Assembly: GCA_020635915.1 (NCBI GenBank)
Contig: JACJYU010000001.1
Location: forward strand, 2,485,001-2,536,108
Direction of reading: 5' to 3'
DNA length: 51,108 nucleotides
DNA from: Flammeovirgaceae bacterium
GTDB taxonomy: Bacteria > Bacteroidota > Bacteroidia > Cytophagales > Cyclobacteriaceae
Shown piece by piece: positions 42,933 through 51,108 of the stretch; within the stretch, counting starts at the first letter, position 1, and each line of letters begins with the position of its first letter. A program made the position numbers and the translations under genes. The notes under the pieces are model-generated. The model did not search any database. It was not told where the DNA came from and saw nothing but the letters and a program-made list of their open reading frames with translations.

Positions 42933-44618
42933 ATGAGATATACTTTCTTGTTGTCAATGCTAATGGGTTGTGGTGTGGCAAATGCCCAAAGCACCAACGC
43001 CCCCTTGCGCGAAAGCTATTACCATTGGATCGACCGGTACGAGGTTAAATCAGGCCGGGTGGCCCCACGGTTGTTTACCTCCGTAAAACCATACAAAAGG
43101 GATGCGATCGTGGCGTATGTAGACTCCCTTAATGTCACCAAAAATATTTTTGGCAGCGCGGCCGACCAGTACAACTACCGGTATTTGCGAAATGACAGTT
43201 GGGAATGGGGCCGCCCGCAAACCAGCGACAGCAAAAGGCCATTCTGGCATTTGTACAAAAAAAAACCCGACATGCTTTATGTTGACTTGCCGGAGTTTGA
43301 CATCCATGTAAACCCCGTGCTTTACGCAGGCATCGGCCATGATGGGCAGGCGGGGGAAACGCTATACCTGAACTCCAGGGGGGTGGAGGTTAGGGGGATG
43401 ATAGACAGGAAGATAGGATTTTATACCTTCCTTACCGACAACCAGGCGCGGTTGCCCTTGTATGTGCGCGATGGCCTGGCGCAAAACCCAGTAGTGCCCC
43501 ACGAAGGTTTTTGGAAGACGTTTAAAAACAACGGGGTGGATTATTTCCAGGCCAGGGCCTATATCGACTTCAATATCAGCCCACATATCTACATGCAGTT
43601 TGGCAACGACAAAACATTTATAGGAAACGGCTACCGATCGCTCATCTTTAGCGACTATGCACCGCCCACGCTCTTCCTCCGGGCCAATGTGAACGTAAGG
43701 AAGCTGAATTACCTTTTTCAGTTGAACAGGGTGACCGCTGACGCGCCCGGCTCGGTCGGGGGATCGGGAAGTGGAAAGCGAAGGTACCCCGAAAAGTTTA
43801 TGGCCTTCCACCATGCCAGCATCAACATCGGGAAAAAATTCAACCTGGGCTTTTTCGAGTCTGTTGTTTTTAGCCCAAAGGACAGCCTCAACAACAATTC
43901 GTTTGATGTCGGTTACCTTAATCCCGTTATTTTTTACAGGGCCATAGAGCAGCAATTTGGCAGCAGCGACAACGTAATCCTGGGAATGGATTTCAAGTGG
44001 ATGGTGGCAAAGCGGCTTTCTGCCTACGGACAGGTAGTGTTTGACGAATTTTTATTGGACCGCCTGAAGGAGGGCAACGGATGGTGGGCCAACAAGTTTG
44101 CGCTACAGGGCGGCATAAAATATATTGATGCCCTGGGCGTCAATAACCTTGACCTGCAGGTGGAAGGCAATGTGGCCAGGCCCTATACGTATTCGCACAA
44201 TACGCAGTACGGCAGTTACACCCACTACCGGCAGTCATTGGCACACCCGCTGGGCGCCAACTTCAGGGAACTGATAGGCACTGTGCGCTATCAGCCCCTG
44301 CCCAAGCTCAACCTGGTGGCAAAGGCCATTTACTCAGAGGTGGGGCGCGACAGCACCGGGGTGAACTGGGGCAGCGATTTGCTGAAAAGCAATTCCACCC
44401 GGGAGCAGGACTTTGGCAACACCATTGGCCAGGGCCTGTTGGCAAAAACCACCTACTTGAACTTGACGGCTTCTTATATGCTCAGGCACAATCTTTTTTT
44501 TGACTTCATACTGGTGCGCAGGGATTCCAGCACCCCTGACATTTCCCTAAGGGGCAATACTACCATAACTTCATTAGCTTTGCGCTGGAACATTGGCCAG
44601 CGATTGTACGACTTTTAA
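42933..44618 (+). CDS. Outer-membrane beta-barrel protein, Wzi/RemB-like
   Basis: A 561-residue protein with a signal peptide (MRYTFLLSMLMGCGVANAQ) and alternating hydrophobic/polar beta strands over the whole length, ending in an aromatic residue (LYDF), the normal outer-membrane signal. Features such as YYHWIDRYEVKSG, NVNPVLYAGIG, YFQARAYIDFNISPHIYMQFG and AYGQVVFDEF resemble the Wzi capsule-assembly family and the flavobacterial gliding protein RemB. A role in surface polysaccharide attachment or gliding is inferred from the family only. It is followed 3 bases later by an ABC exporter gene, which suits a surface-polysaccharide context. Confidence 0.75.
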   Translation: MRYTFLLSMLMGCGVANAQSTNAPLRESYYHWIDRYEVKSGRVAPRLFTSVKPYKRDAIVAYVDSLNVTKNIFGSAADQYNYRYLRNDSWEWGRPQTSDSKRPFWHLYKKKPDMLYVDLPEFDIHVNPVLYAGIGHDGQAGETLYLNSRGVEVRGMIDRKIGFYTFLTDNQARLPLYVRDGLAQNPVVPHEGFWKTFKNNGVDYFQARAYIDFNISPHIYMQFGNDKTFIGNGYRSLIFSDYAPPTLFLRANVNVRKLNYLFQLNRVTADAPGSVGGSGSGKRRYPEKFMAFHHASINIGKKFNLGFFESVVFSPKDSLNNNSFDVGYLNPVIFYRAIEQQFGSSDNVILGMDFKWMVAKRLSAYGQVVFDEFLLDRLKEGNGWWANKFALQGGIKYIDALGVNNLDLQVEGNVARPYTYSHNTQYGSYTHYRQSLAHPLGANFRELIGTVRYQPLPKLNLVAKAIYSEVGRDSTGVNWGSDLLKSNSTREQDFGNTIGQGLLAKTTYLNLTASYMLRHNLFFDFILVRRDSSTPDISLRGNTTITSLALRWNIGQRLYDF

Positions 44619-44621
44619 TTG

Positions 44622-46451
44622 ATGAAGACCTTTCTCCGCATCCTTAATTATACGCCACGCATAGGCTCAAGGCTTGTGCTGTTTTTTTTCTTTTCCATTT
44701 TAGGGATCATTTTCGGGGCGTTTAATATTGTGTTGGTCATCCCCATGCTCCAGGTGCTGTTTAGCCGCAACATCAATGACCCGGTACCGCCCTTGCCGGA
44801 TTTTCACCTGTCATCGGATTATGTGGTAGGGGTATTCAACCATTACTTCCGGCTGATCATCCAGGAAAACGGCCCGCTGAACGCGTTGCTGTTTGTCTGT
44901 GGGCTGATCGTGCTGTGTGTTGTGCTGGCCAACGCATTCCGGTTTTTGGAAAGGGTAATGGCCACTAAAATCCGTGTGGACCTGGTAAGGAACATCCGAC
45001 TGGATATTTTTAACAACGTTTCAAGGCTCCACATCGGGTTTTTCAACAACGAGCGCAAAGGCGACCTTATTTCGCGCTTTACCAATGACGTTCAGGAAGT
45101 GGAGATGGCCGTTATGAACAGCCTGAAGGCCGTGCTCAAAGAGCCCATTACCATAGTGGTGTATTTTGTGATGCTGTTCATCATTTCCGCCAAGCTCACC
45201 CTGTTCACGTTGATTGTGCTGCCGGTGATAGGCGGGGCCCTTGCGGAGATCATAAAGCGGCTGAAGCGCCAGGCAAAACAAAGCCAGGAGTCGCTGGGCA
45301 GGATTGTCAACATCCTGGACGAAACGTTTGGAGGGATGCGGGTGGTAAAAGCTTTTAATGCGCGTGGTTTTATTGTGCGAAAGATGGAGGAAGAATCCGA
45401 CTATTACCGTAAGGTAAACAAGTCCATGTCCTACAAAAACGAATTGGCGTCACCCGTTTCGGAAGCACTCGGGGTAATGATAGTGGCCGGGATTATTTTC
45501 TTTGGCGGCAATATGGTGCTGAGTGCGGATTCGAGCCTGGCCCCTGAAACATTCCTAGGGTTTCTGGCCATATTCTCCATGATCATCCAACCAGCCAAAG
45601 CCTTTTCCAATGGCATTACCGCCCTGCAAAAAGGGACAGCATCCGCGAATAGGATTTTTGCGACCATCGACACGGTGCCGGTGATCCAAAGCCCTCCCAA
45701 TGCGATTGTACTGGAGCGGTTTCAAAGCAAGATCGAGTTTGTCAACGTATCGTTTGCGTACCATTCGGAGCTTGTGTTGAAAAATATCAACCTTACCATC
45801 CCCAAGGGAAAGATGGTGGCGCTCGTGGGGCCCTCCGGTGGGGGCAAGTCCACCTTGGCGGATTTGGTGCCACGGTTCTACGATCCTACCGAGGGGGAGG
45901 TGAGGATTGATGGCCACGCCCTTACCCGGTATGATGTAGCCTCCCTTCGAAACCAATTGGGCATAGTCACTCAGGAATCCATTTTGTTTAACGACACGGT
46001 TTTCAACAACATCAGCTTTGGGGCCCCCAACGCCACGGAGCAGGACGTGATTGCTGCCGCAAAAGTGGCCAATGCCCATGATTTTATTTTGCAGGCAAAG
46101 GAAGGGTACCAGACCTTCATTGGCGAACGTGGGTCCAAGCTGTCAGGAGGGCAACGCCAACGGCTGAGCATAGCCAGGGCGGTTTTGAAAAACCCTCCCA
46201 TTTTGATTTTGGACGAGGCGACCAGTGCCCTCGATACGGAATCGGAAAAACTGGTGCAGGAAGCCCTGTTCAACCTGATGAAGAACAGGACTTCCATTGT
46301 GATCGCCCACCGGTTGAGCACCATCCAGCATGCGGATGAAATAGTGGTAATCCAGGATGGGAAAATAGTGGAACGGGGCACCCACGTTGAGCTGACGGAA
46401 AAGAACGGGGTATATCGCAAGTTGAGTGATTTTCAGAACCATGATAATTGA
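44622..46451 (+). CDS. ABC transporter, fused permease/ATPase (MsbA-like)
   Basis: A 609-residue half-transporter from ATG 44622 (a TTG directly before is in frame but less likely). Residues about 15-335 are a six-helix type IV exporter membrane domain; the ATPase domain has Walker A GPSGGGKST (403-411), Q-loop Gln451, signature LSGGQ (507-511), Walker B ILILDE (527-532) and a switch His in VIAHRLST. It should dimerise and export lipid-linked or hydrophobic substrates; MsbA-type lipid A flipping is the closest analogy. It follows the Wzi/RemB-like gene and precedes a small membrane protein and GmhA, a cell-envelope neighbourhood. Confidence 0.93.
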   Translation: MKTFLRILNYTPRIGSRLVLFFFFSILGIIFGAFNIVLVIPMLQVLFSRNINDPVPPLPDFHLSSDYVVGVFNHYFRLIIQENGPLNALLFVCGLIVLCVVLANAFRFLERVMATKIRVDLVRNIRLDIFNNVSRLHIGFFNNERKGDLISRFTNDVQEVEMAVMNSLKAVLKEPITIVVYFVMLFIISAKLTLFTLIVLPVIGGALAEIIKRLKRQAKQSQESLGRIVNILDETFGGMRVVKAFNARGFIVRKMEEESDYYRKVNKSMSYKNELASPVSEALGVMIVAGIIFFGGNMVLSADSSLAPETFLGFLAIFSMIIQPAKAFSNGITALQKGTASANRIFATIDTVPVIQSPPNAIVLERFQSKIEFVNVSFAYHSELVLKNINLTIPKGKMVALVGPSGGGKSTLADLVPRFYDPTEGEVRIDGHALTRYDVASLRNQLGIVTQESILFNDTVFNNISFGAPNATEQDVIAAAKVANAHDFILQAKEGYQTFIGERGSKLSGGQRQRLSIARAVLKNPPILILDEATSALDTESEKLVQEALFNLMKNRTSIVIAHRLSTIQHADEIVVIQDGKIVERGTHVELTEKNGVYRKLSDFQNHDN

Positions 46452-46490
46452 CAGGGCTTGCCACCATGCAAGGTTTTCATCGATTTTGCA

Positions 46491-46521
46491 TTTTTGGTTT
46501 ATGTGAAAAAGCCTAAGTTTG
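46491..46521 (+). promoter_or_regulatory. Candidate Bacteroidota promoter
   Basis: TAAGTTTG (46514-46521) matches the -7 consensus exactly. TTTT lies 19 bases upstream and TTTG 17 bases upstream, so the -33 box is imperfect. The predicted leader before the ATG at 46540 is about 12 bases. Confidence 0.4.
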
Positions 46522-46539
46522 TCGACTAACGTGCCGGGA

Positions 46540-46869
46540 ATGAACAAAAGACGGATCATCTTCTTTAGTGTTTTTGGGGTCTACCATCTGGCGGTATTGG
46601 CCATTACAAGTTATGTGGATGCCCAAAAACAGGATTTGAGCTTGCTCACCAGCATGTATGGCATCCTGTATTTGTTCAAATATGGGGCCATGCTGGGGCT
46701 GGCTTTGTTTGTGACCGACTTTATTTGGTCCTGGCGGGAAACCAAAGGGTCTGAGAAGGAACAAGAGGCATTGAAATTTGAAGTCAACAACCTTAAGGCA
46801 AAGGTGTATGACCTGCAGGAATCAAATAAGCCACAACCCTCGCCCGATCCTGGCCCTGATGCCAAATAG
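46540..46869 (+). CDS. Small two-helix membrane protein with coiled coil
   Basis: A 109-residue protein from ATG 46540 (MNKRRIIFFSVFGVYH); a TTG 21 bases upstream is less likely. Two hydrophobic helices (about residues 4-25 and 43-63) are followed by a charged heptad-like segment (about 70-95, EKEQEALKFEVNNLKAKVYDLQES) and a Pro/Asp-rich tail. No named domain. It lies 3 bases upstream of gmhA and is probably in the same transcript. Role unknown. Confidence 0.7.
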   Translation: MNKRRIIFFSVFGVYHLAVLAITSYVDAQKQDLSLLTSMYGILYLFKYGAMLGLALFVTDFIWSWRETKGSEKEQEALKFEVNNLKAKVYDLQESNKPQPSPDPGPDAK

Positions 46870-46872
46870 GAC

Positions 46873-47451
46873 ATGGACGTTCGGAAAACCATCAGGGAAG
46901 AACTAAGCCAGGCGGCACTTACTTTAAACAATTTCCTGCAGTCGGAAAGCGCCCTCAAAGGAATTGAAGAGGCCGCTGCCGCCATGGCAACGGCCATACA
47001 AGCAGGCCATAAGGTCATATCCTGTGGCAATGGAGGGTCCCATTGCGATGCCATGCATTTTGCGGAAGAACTCTCGGGCAGGTTTCGTGCGGACCGCAGG
47101 GCCCTGCCGGCCATCTCCATTTCAGATCCTGCGCACATCACCTGTGTGGGAAATGACTATGGGTTTGAATTTGTTTTTTCACGCTATGTAGAGGCCCTGG
47201 GAAAGCGTGGGGACGTCTTGTTGGCGATCAGCACCAGCGGCAACTCGCCCAATGTGCTCCGGGCCACGGAAGCGGCCAGGGAAAGGGGCATGAAGGTAAT
47301 TGCCCTTTGCGGAAAAGATGGGGGCAAGCTGGCTGGCATGGCGGATGTTGGCATTACCGTGCCGCACCATGGCTTTGCCGACCGCATCCAGGAAGTGCAC
47401 ATCAAAATTATCCATATCCTTATCCTGCTGATTGAGAAGCAGGTGAAATAG
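46873..47451 (+). CDS. gmhA: Sedoheptulose-7-phosphate isomerase
   Basis: A 192-residue SIS-domain isomerase close to Escherichia coli GmhA. The phosphate site and active-site residues lie in CGNGGSHCDAMHFAEELSGRF (His and Glu), in ISTSGNSPNV, and in the late HGFADRIQEVHIKIIH with metal-ligand His and catalytic Glu. It makes D-glycero-D-manno-heptose 7-phosphate, the first step toward ADP-heptose for the lipopolysaccharide inner core, in the cytoplasm. It sits next to an MsbA-like exporter and envelope genes but apart from other heptose genes. Confidence 0.95.
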   Translation: MDVRKTIREELSQAALTLNNFLQSESALKGIEEAAAAMATAIQAGHKVISCGNGGSHCDAMHFAEELSGRFRADRRALPAISISDPAHITCVGNDYGFEFVFSRYVEALGKRGDVLLAISTSGNSPNVLRATEAARERGMKVIALCGKDGGKLAGMADVGITVPHHGFADRIQEVHIKIIHILILLIEKQVK

Positions 47452-47531
47452 TGGTGCCCCTCCAAAGTCCTGGCACGGCTATGAATTATTCCGGAAAAAT
47501 CCTATAATCACGTACCGGCAAATAATTTTTC

Positions 47532-49070
47532 ATGGTAGCAAAGACCTTTGGCAGTGCCGTGCATGGCGTGGATGCACAAACCATCACCGTGGAGGTGAAC
47601 ATTATCCAGGGCAACAAATTCTGGATGAGCGGGCTGCCCGACAATGCGGTGAAGGAAAGCCAGCACCGGGTGGAGTCGGCACTGAAAGGCCTGGGCTATT
47701 ATATGCCGCGCAACAAAGTGGTCGTGAACCTTGCCCCTGCCGATGTGCGCAAGGAAGGCTCTGCCTATGACTTGCCCATAGCCCTGGGCATCCTGCAGGC
47801 CTCCGGCCAGGCCCCTGTCAAAGGCCTGGACCAGTACGTGATCATGGGGGAGCTGTCGCTGGATGGTGTCCTTCGCCCCATCCGTGGCGCGCTGCCCATA
47901 GCCATTCAATCCCGGCAGGAGGGCTTCAAGGGGTTTGTCCTGCCCGTGGCCAATGCCCGCGAGGCCGCCATTGTAAACAAGCTTGGCGTGATAGGTGTAG
48001 CAACGCTAAAAGAGGCCATTGATTTCTTTTCGGGCAAACTTCATATCGACCCGCTGGTGGTGGACACCCGGGAAGTTTTCAATGAGCAATTGAATACCTA
48101 CGAAAGCGATTTTCGCGATGTGCAAGGCCAGGAAAACATCAAGAGGGCGTTGGAGATTGCAGCGGCCGGGGGCCACAATGCCATTATGATCGGCCCCCCG
48201 GGGGCAGGCAAGACCATGCTGGCAAAACGGTTGCCCTCCATACTTCCGCCCCTTACCCTGAACGAGGCCCTGGAAACCACCAAAATACATTCTGTTGCTG
48301 GCCGGCTGGGCGCCAACGATGCGTTGATCACCAACCGTCCGTTTAGGTCGCCCCACCATACCATCTCCGATGTGGCGTTGGTGGGGGGAGGGGGAAACCC
48401 ACAGCCCGGTGAGATTTCCTTGTCGCACAATGGCGTCTTGTTTTTGGATGAGTTGCCGGAGTTTAAACGGGCGGTGCTGGAGGTGATGCGCCAGCCGATG
48501 GAAGAAAGACGTGTGACCATTTCTCGGGCTAAGGTGTCCATAGACTATCCCGCCAATTTCATGCTTATCGCCAGCATGAACCCCTGCCCATGTGGTTATT
48601 ACAACCATCCGGAGAAGGAATGCGTGTGTGCCCCGGGCGTGGTGCAACGGTACCTGAGCAAGGTAAGCGGGCCGTTGCTCGACCGGATAGATTTGCATGT
48701 GGAAGTGGTGCCCGTCAGTTTTGATGAAATGGTTTCGCAGCAGAAATCGGAAAGCAGCGAAGGGATAAGGGAACGGGTGGTAAAGGCGAGGGAGGTTCAG
48801 GCGCAGCGGTTCAAGGGCAATGCCGAAATGTATTGCAATGCCATGATGGGCTCCAGTATGGTAAAAAAAGTGTGCGTGATCAACGATGCCGGGAGGGCCC
48901 TGTTAAAAACCGCGATGGAGCGGCTGGGCCTGTCGGCCAGGGCCTACGACCGCATCCTGAAAGTTTCCCGTACCATTGCGGACCTGGCCGGCAGCGATGA
49001 AATAAAAATAGAACACCTGGCGGAGGCCATCCAGTACAGGAGCCTGGACAGGGAAGGCTGGGCGGGGTAG
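47532..49070 (+). CDS. comM: YifB/ComM family Mg-chelatase-like AAA+ ATPase
   Basis: A 512-residue AAA+ protein of the YifB/ComM family. The N-terminal ChlI-like domain (about residues 20-170: GLPDNAVKESQHRVESAL, LAPADVRKEGSAYDLPIAL) precedes the ATPase with Walker A GPPGAGKTM (221-229) and Walker B GVLFLDELPEF. A cysteine cluster PCPCGYYNHPEKECVCAP precedes the sensor region, and the C-terminal Mg_chelatase_C domain ends with LAEAIQYRSLDR. ComM is known to be a hexameric helicase for branch migration in natural transformation; a role in DNA uptake here is inference. It ends in front of the convergent methyltransferase gene. Confidence 0.95.
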   Translation: MVAKTFGSAVHGVDAQTITVEVNIIQGNKFWMSGLPDNAVKESQHRVESALKGLGYYMPRNKVVVNLAPADVRKEGSAYDLPIALGILQASGQAPVKGLDQYVIMGELSLDGVLRPIRGALPIAIQSRQEGFKGFVLPVANAREAAIVNKLGVIGVATLKEAIDFFSGKLHIDPLVVDTREVFNEQLNTYESDFRDVQGQENIKRALEIAAAGGHNAIMIGPPGAGKTMLAKRLPSILPPLTLNEALETTKIHSVAGRLGANDALITNRPFRSPHHTISDVALVGGGGNPQPGEISLSHNGVLFLDELPEFKRAVLEVMRQPMEERRVTISRAKVSIDYPANFMLIASMNPCPCGYYNHPEKECVCAPGVVQRYLSKVSGPLLDRIDLHVEVVPVSFDEMVSQQKSESSEGIRERVVKAREVQAQRFKGNAEMYCNAMMGSSMVKKVCVINDAGRALLKTAMERLGLSARAYDRILKVSRTIADLAGSDEIKIEHLAEAIQYRSLDREGWAG

Positions 49071-49175
49071 CTGGCTTGATAATTTACTTTATTGAGCCTG
49101 GGGCCTTCCCAGTGGTTTTTGCGCAAGCCAAATTTTGGTCTGCAGATATTGTTTTTCTTGTACTTGACTTGACGA

Positions 49176-50048
49176 TCAATACGTTAAAAGAAGACGATCG
49201 GCAACTACTTCTTTTTCAAGTGATTGGCCTTCCATCTGAAAGCGCCTCAACATTGACCGGCCGACACTGACGAAGATTTCGCGCTCAAAAAGGCCTTTTG
49301 GGATGGGCAGATCGCAAATGTAATTACCCGACTTCTTGTTTCCGTCAATGCTTAATGCAACACAGACACCTTTTGACTTAGCCTCATCAATTTTTTCCAG
49401 GAGGCGTTCAAGGGAAAAGTCCTGTGCTCCATAGAGAATACTTTGGCTGTGGCTGTAGGGAGGGTCACAATAAATGAAATCACCAAACTTCGACTGGTCA
49501 AATGCCTCTTGATAATCCATATTGACAAATTTGATATTCTTCATTCGACTTGCCCATTCCCTAACCCTTCTATCAAAGCCCCCAACAGGTATTGGAGTAT
49601 GTGCACCGCATGGTGTTGACATGTACCCATCCACTTTCCTAAACCGGACAATACCACCATAACACTGCCTTGACAAATACAAGAAATCAGCTCCGTTTGG
49701 ACTTGCATTGTATGAGGCTTTCACATCCTCATAAACAGCAACTTTGTCCTCATGCCTCAAGCGGTTTCTCCTGACAGCATACCAATCCACCAATTTTTCG
49801 GGGCTTTCGACAAGTGCATTCCAAATCTCAATTAGCGGACTAAAAACATCTGACCCTACTCCTTTTGACGGGGCAACCGTTGCGGTAATGGCACCGCTTC
49901 CAAGAAACGGTTCATAGAATGTGTTGAAGTCCACCGGAAAGTATTTCGCAATTTCCCCTGCAAACCGCTGTTTGTTCCCAACCCACTTTAACAGTTGTGT
50001 TTTGGGAGGATAATATGATGCGTATTTCTGATCAAGGGCTAATTGCAT
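49176..50048 (-). CDS. D12-class (Dam/DpnM-like) DNA adenine-N6 methyltransferase
   Basis: A 290-residue methyltransferase with the D12-class order: N-terminal KWVGNK (21-26), AdoMet-binding FYEPFLGSGA (44-53) and catalytic DPPY (195-198). The target-recognition part lies between them. Dam and DpnM modify GATC and M.EcoRV GATATC with this scaffold, but the specificity here cannot be read from the sequence. It diverges from the XRE-type gene and the endonuclease across an 85-base spacer holding an inverted repeat. The AT-rich composition differs from the ComM gene before it, consistent with a transferred restriction-modification cassette. Confidence 0.94.
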   Translation of the reverse strand: MQLALDQKYASYYPPKTQLLKWVGNKQRFAGEIAKYFPVDFNTFYEPFLGSGAITATVAPSKGVGSDVFSPLIEIWNALVESPEKLVDWYAVRRNRLRHEDKVAVYEDVKASYNASPNGADFLYLSRQCYGGIVRFRKVDGYMSTPCGAHTPIPVGGFDRRVREWASRMKNIKFVNMDYQEAFDQSKFGDFIYCDPPYSHSQSILYGAQDFSLERLLEKIDEAKSKGVCVALSIDGNKKSGNYICDLPIPKGLFEREIFVSVGRSMLRRFQMEGQSLEKEVVADRLLLTY

Positions 50049-50088
50049 TTTACGGTAGTTTTAACAAAGCTACAAAATAATGTGCCTT

Positions 50089-50105
50089 TATCCCATTTTG
50101 GGATA
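50089..50105. promoter_or_regulatory. Inverted repeat in the RM divergent promoter region
   Basis: TATCCCA (50089-50095) and TGGGATA (50099-50105) with a 3-base centre form a perfect inverted repeat between the divergent methyltransferase (start 50048) and controller (start 50134) genes. Its position matches operators bound by controller (C) proteins of RM systems, though the usual GACT-type C box is not seen. Confidence 0.55.
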
Positions 50106-50133
50106 TACTATTATCGGATATTATTTTCACTTC

Positions 50134-50388
50134 ATGCTCAAAGGTTTGCACAAAGAACAATACAAGGTAATGCTCGAACAGCTATTCCGTTTGAGAATAG
50201 GTGCGGGCCTGAGGCAGGTTGACCTCGCTGAAAAAATGAATGTTCCCCAATCTTTTATTAGCAAAGTTGAAAGTGGGGAGAGGCGCATTGATCTAATTGA
50301 ATTAAAGGGTTTCTGTGAAGCAATGGGCAGCACTCTTCAAGAATTTATCAACGAATTTGAAAAAGCATGGAATGAAACCAAACAATAA
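50134..50388 (+). CDS. XRE-type helix-turn-helix protein, likely RM controller
   Basis: An 84-residue protein from ATG 50134 (MLKGLHKEQYK); the open frame also extends 18 codons upstream through the inverted repeat to another ATG-like start. It is a single XRE/lambda-repressor-like HTH domain: LFRLRIGAGLRQVDLAEKMNVPQSFISKVESGERRIDLIELKGFCEAMG. Small proteins of this kind act as C proteins that time methyltransferase and endonuclease expression. Its 3' end overlaps the endonuclease start by 17 bases (50372-50388), suggesting coupled translation. Confidence 0.85.
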   Translation: MLKGLHKEQYKVMLEQLFRLRIGAGLRQVDLAEKMNVPQSFISKVESGERRIDLIELKGFCEAMGSTLQEFINEFEKAWNETKQ

Positions 50389-51108
50389 GTACACTGATTT
50401 AGGACTTGAGTTTTGGGCAAACATCAAATTGCTTAACCAACGACTGGGATACTTTGAGCGCATGACAAAGGAAAATCCAAAACCCGATTTCGTAATCCCA
50501 ACGGTTCAACAAGTAAAAGACACATTTGTTCAAGAGGGACTTGATTTTTCAAAACTTGTACAAGGTGACAAGTGGACTGGCTTGGGCAAGACCTTGACAG
50601 GATATTTCCAGTACAGAAAGAAAGTCTTGAACACACAGGTAGAACCCAACCTAATGGACGTAAAATTGGCCAAAGCACTTTTTATAAAAATGAAAAATGA
50701 ATTAAGGCCAAAATGCCCATTGCCAATGAACAAGCAGAAGGGAAAGAAGAAGGGCTTTGCTTTTTTTACAGGCATAATTAACATGCTTATTGAGGCTAAT
50801 GCACATGGCAACCCCTGCAACTATGATCCAAAGGAACTGACCGCTATTACTATTGGTGGCTTTCCTGTTAGGGCCCTATCAAGACGAATTGATGGAGCGT
50901 TCCCAAGTGTTATCAATCCGGTTGCCATTTGGGAAATCAAGGAATACTATTACACGACAACTTTTGGGAGCCGGGTTGCAGATGGGGTTTATGAAACACT
51001 TTTGGACGGTTTTGAGCTCAAAGAAGTGGAGGAAAACCTTAATAAGAAGGTCAAACATTATTTAATGATAGATGACCACTTTACCTGGTGGACTCTTGGA
51101 CGGTCTTA
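50372..51108 (+). CDS. Type II restriction endonuclease, PD-(D/E)XK, 3' end cut by window
   Basis: An open frame from ATG 50372 to the window edge without stop: 245 codons, 3' end missing. The protein begins MKPNNKYTDLGLEFWANIK. A likely PD-(D/E)XK active site is Asp174 in SRRIDGAFPS followed by Glu188 and Lys190 in AIWEIKEYYYTTTFG. The family and specificity are not recognised with certainty; the combination with a divergent D12 methyltransferase and a controller-like HTH supports a type II restriction enzyme. The ATG lies inside the controller gene (17-base overlap, different frame). The base composition is AT-richer than most of the window. Confidence 0.75.
   Translation, partial: MKPNNKYTDLGLEFWANIKLLNQRLGYFERMTKENPKPDFVIPTVQQVKDTFVQEGLDFSKLVQGDKWTGLGKTLTGYFQYRKKVLNTQVEPNLMDVKLAKALFIKMKNELRPKCPLPMNKQKGKKKGFAFFTGIINMLIEANAHGNPCNYDPKELTAITIGGFPVRALSRRIDGAFPSVINPVAIWEIKEYYYTTTFGSRVADGVYETLLDGFELKEVEENLNKKVKHYLMIDDHFTWWTLGRS

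Noticed and set aside
49076..49270. Small gene between ComM and the methyltransferase
   Set aside because: The 64-codon frame overlaps the 3' end of the methyltransferase, has no recognisable start context and no typical composition.

Overview
The window (about 51 kb) looks like chromosome of a Bacteroidota bacterium, most likely of the Cytophagales type. The lineage-typical signs are a T9SS-type gliding C-terminal (CHU_C) domain, a PafA-like alkaline phosphatase, the Bacteroidota-style GlmU replacement, a RemB/Wzi-like barrel, WG-repeat and BNR-repeat secreted proteins, very few Shine-Dalgarno sites, and at least one textbook Bacteroidota promoter (TTTG-N19-TAnnTTTG). The genus cannot be fixed from the sequence alone.

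Layout. 1-1283: 3' part of a 23S rRNA gene, 5S rRNA and the operon terminator. 1381-13000: ordinary genes, including a large membrane-anchored protein, a dienoyl-CoA-reductase-type SDR, an OmpA-like lipoprotein, a 1046-aa BNR-repeat secreted protein, an MFS transporter and a PLP trans-sulfuration enzyme. 13007-18831: a sensor histidine kinase, then a repeat-rich surface protein translationally coupled to a CHU_C-domain protein whose signal-peptide codons are split by an IS30-family element (16575-17672). 18828-25708: 2-oxoacid dehydrogenase E2, CinA, a DUF4197 lipoprotein, PaaN-like aldehyde dehydrogenase, tRNA-Asn and an M20 amidohydrolase. 25925-29000: a membrane protein / winged-helix regulator / CreD cluster with two identical 12-bp palindromes, then an AraC regulator carrying an N-terminal CxxC (HMA-like) segment. 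29064-30501: an accessory patch with a RAYT transposase, hairpins, a 106-bp tandem palindromic repeat and two tRNA-Pro genes, one with the unusual anticodon AGG. 30683-49070: WG-repeat protein, PafA, two tandem Na+-dependent SNF transporters, RmlD-like reductase, cyclophilin, HolB, GlmU-like protein, L31 type B, RemB/Wzi-like barrel, MsbA-like ABC exporter, GmhA and YifB/ComM. 49176-51108 (edge): an AT-richer type II restriction-modification cassette with a D12-class adenine methyltransferase diverging from an XRE-type controller and an overlapping, window-truncated PD-(D/E)XK endonuclease.

Three signals stand out beyond the gene list. (1) A conserved leader of about 65 bases ends exactly at the start codon of three unlinked minus-strand genes (trans-sulfuration enzyme, M20 amidohydrolase, GlmU-like protein). 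(2) The palindrome AAAAGTACTTTT sits at the same distance from the -7 box at both ends of the creD regulator cluster. (3) The IS30 insertion splits the signal peptide of the CHU_C protein: excising it at its repeat boundaries restores the reading frame exactly, and its right end now supplies a TTG start overlapping the transposase stop.
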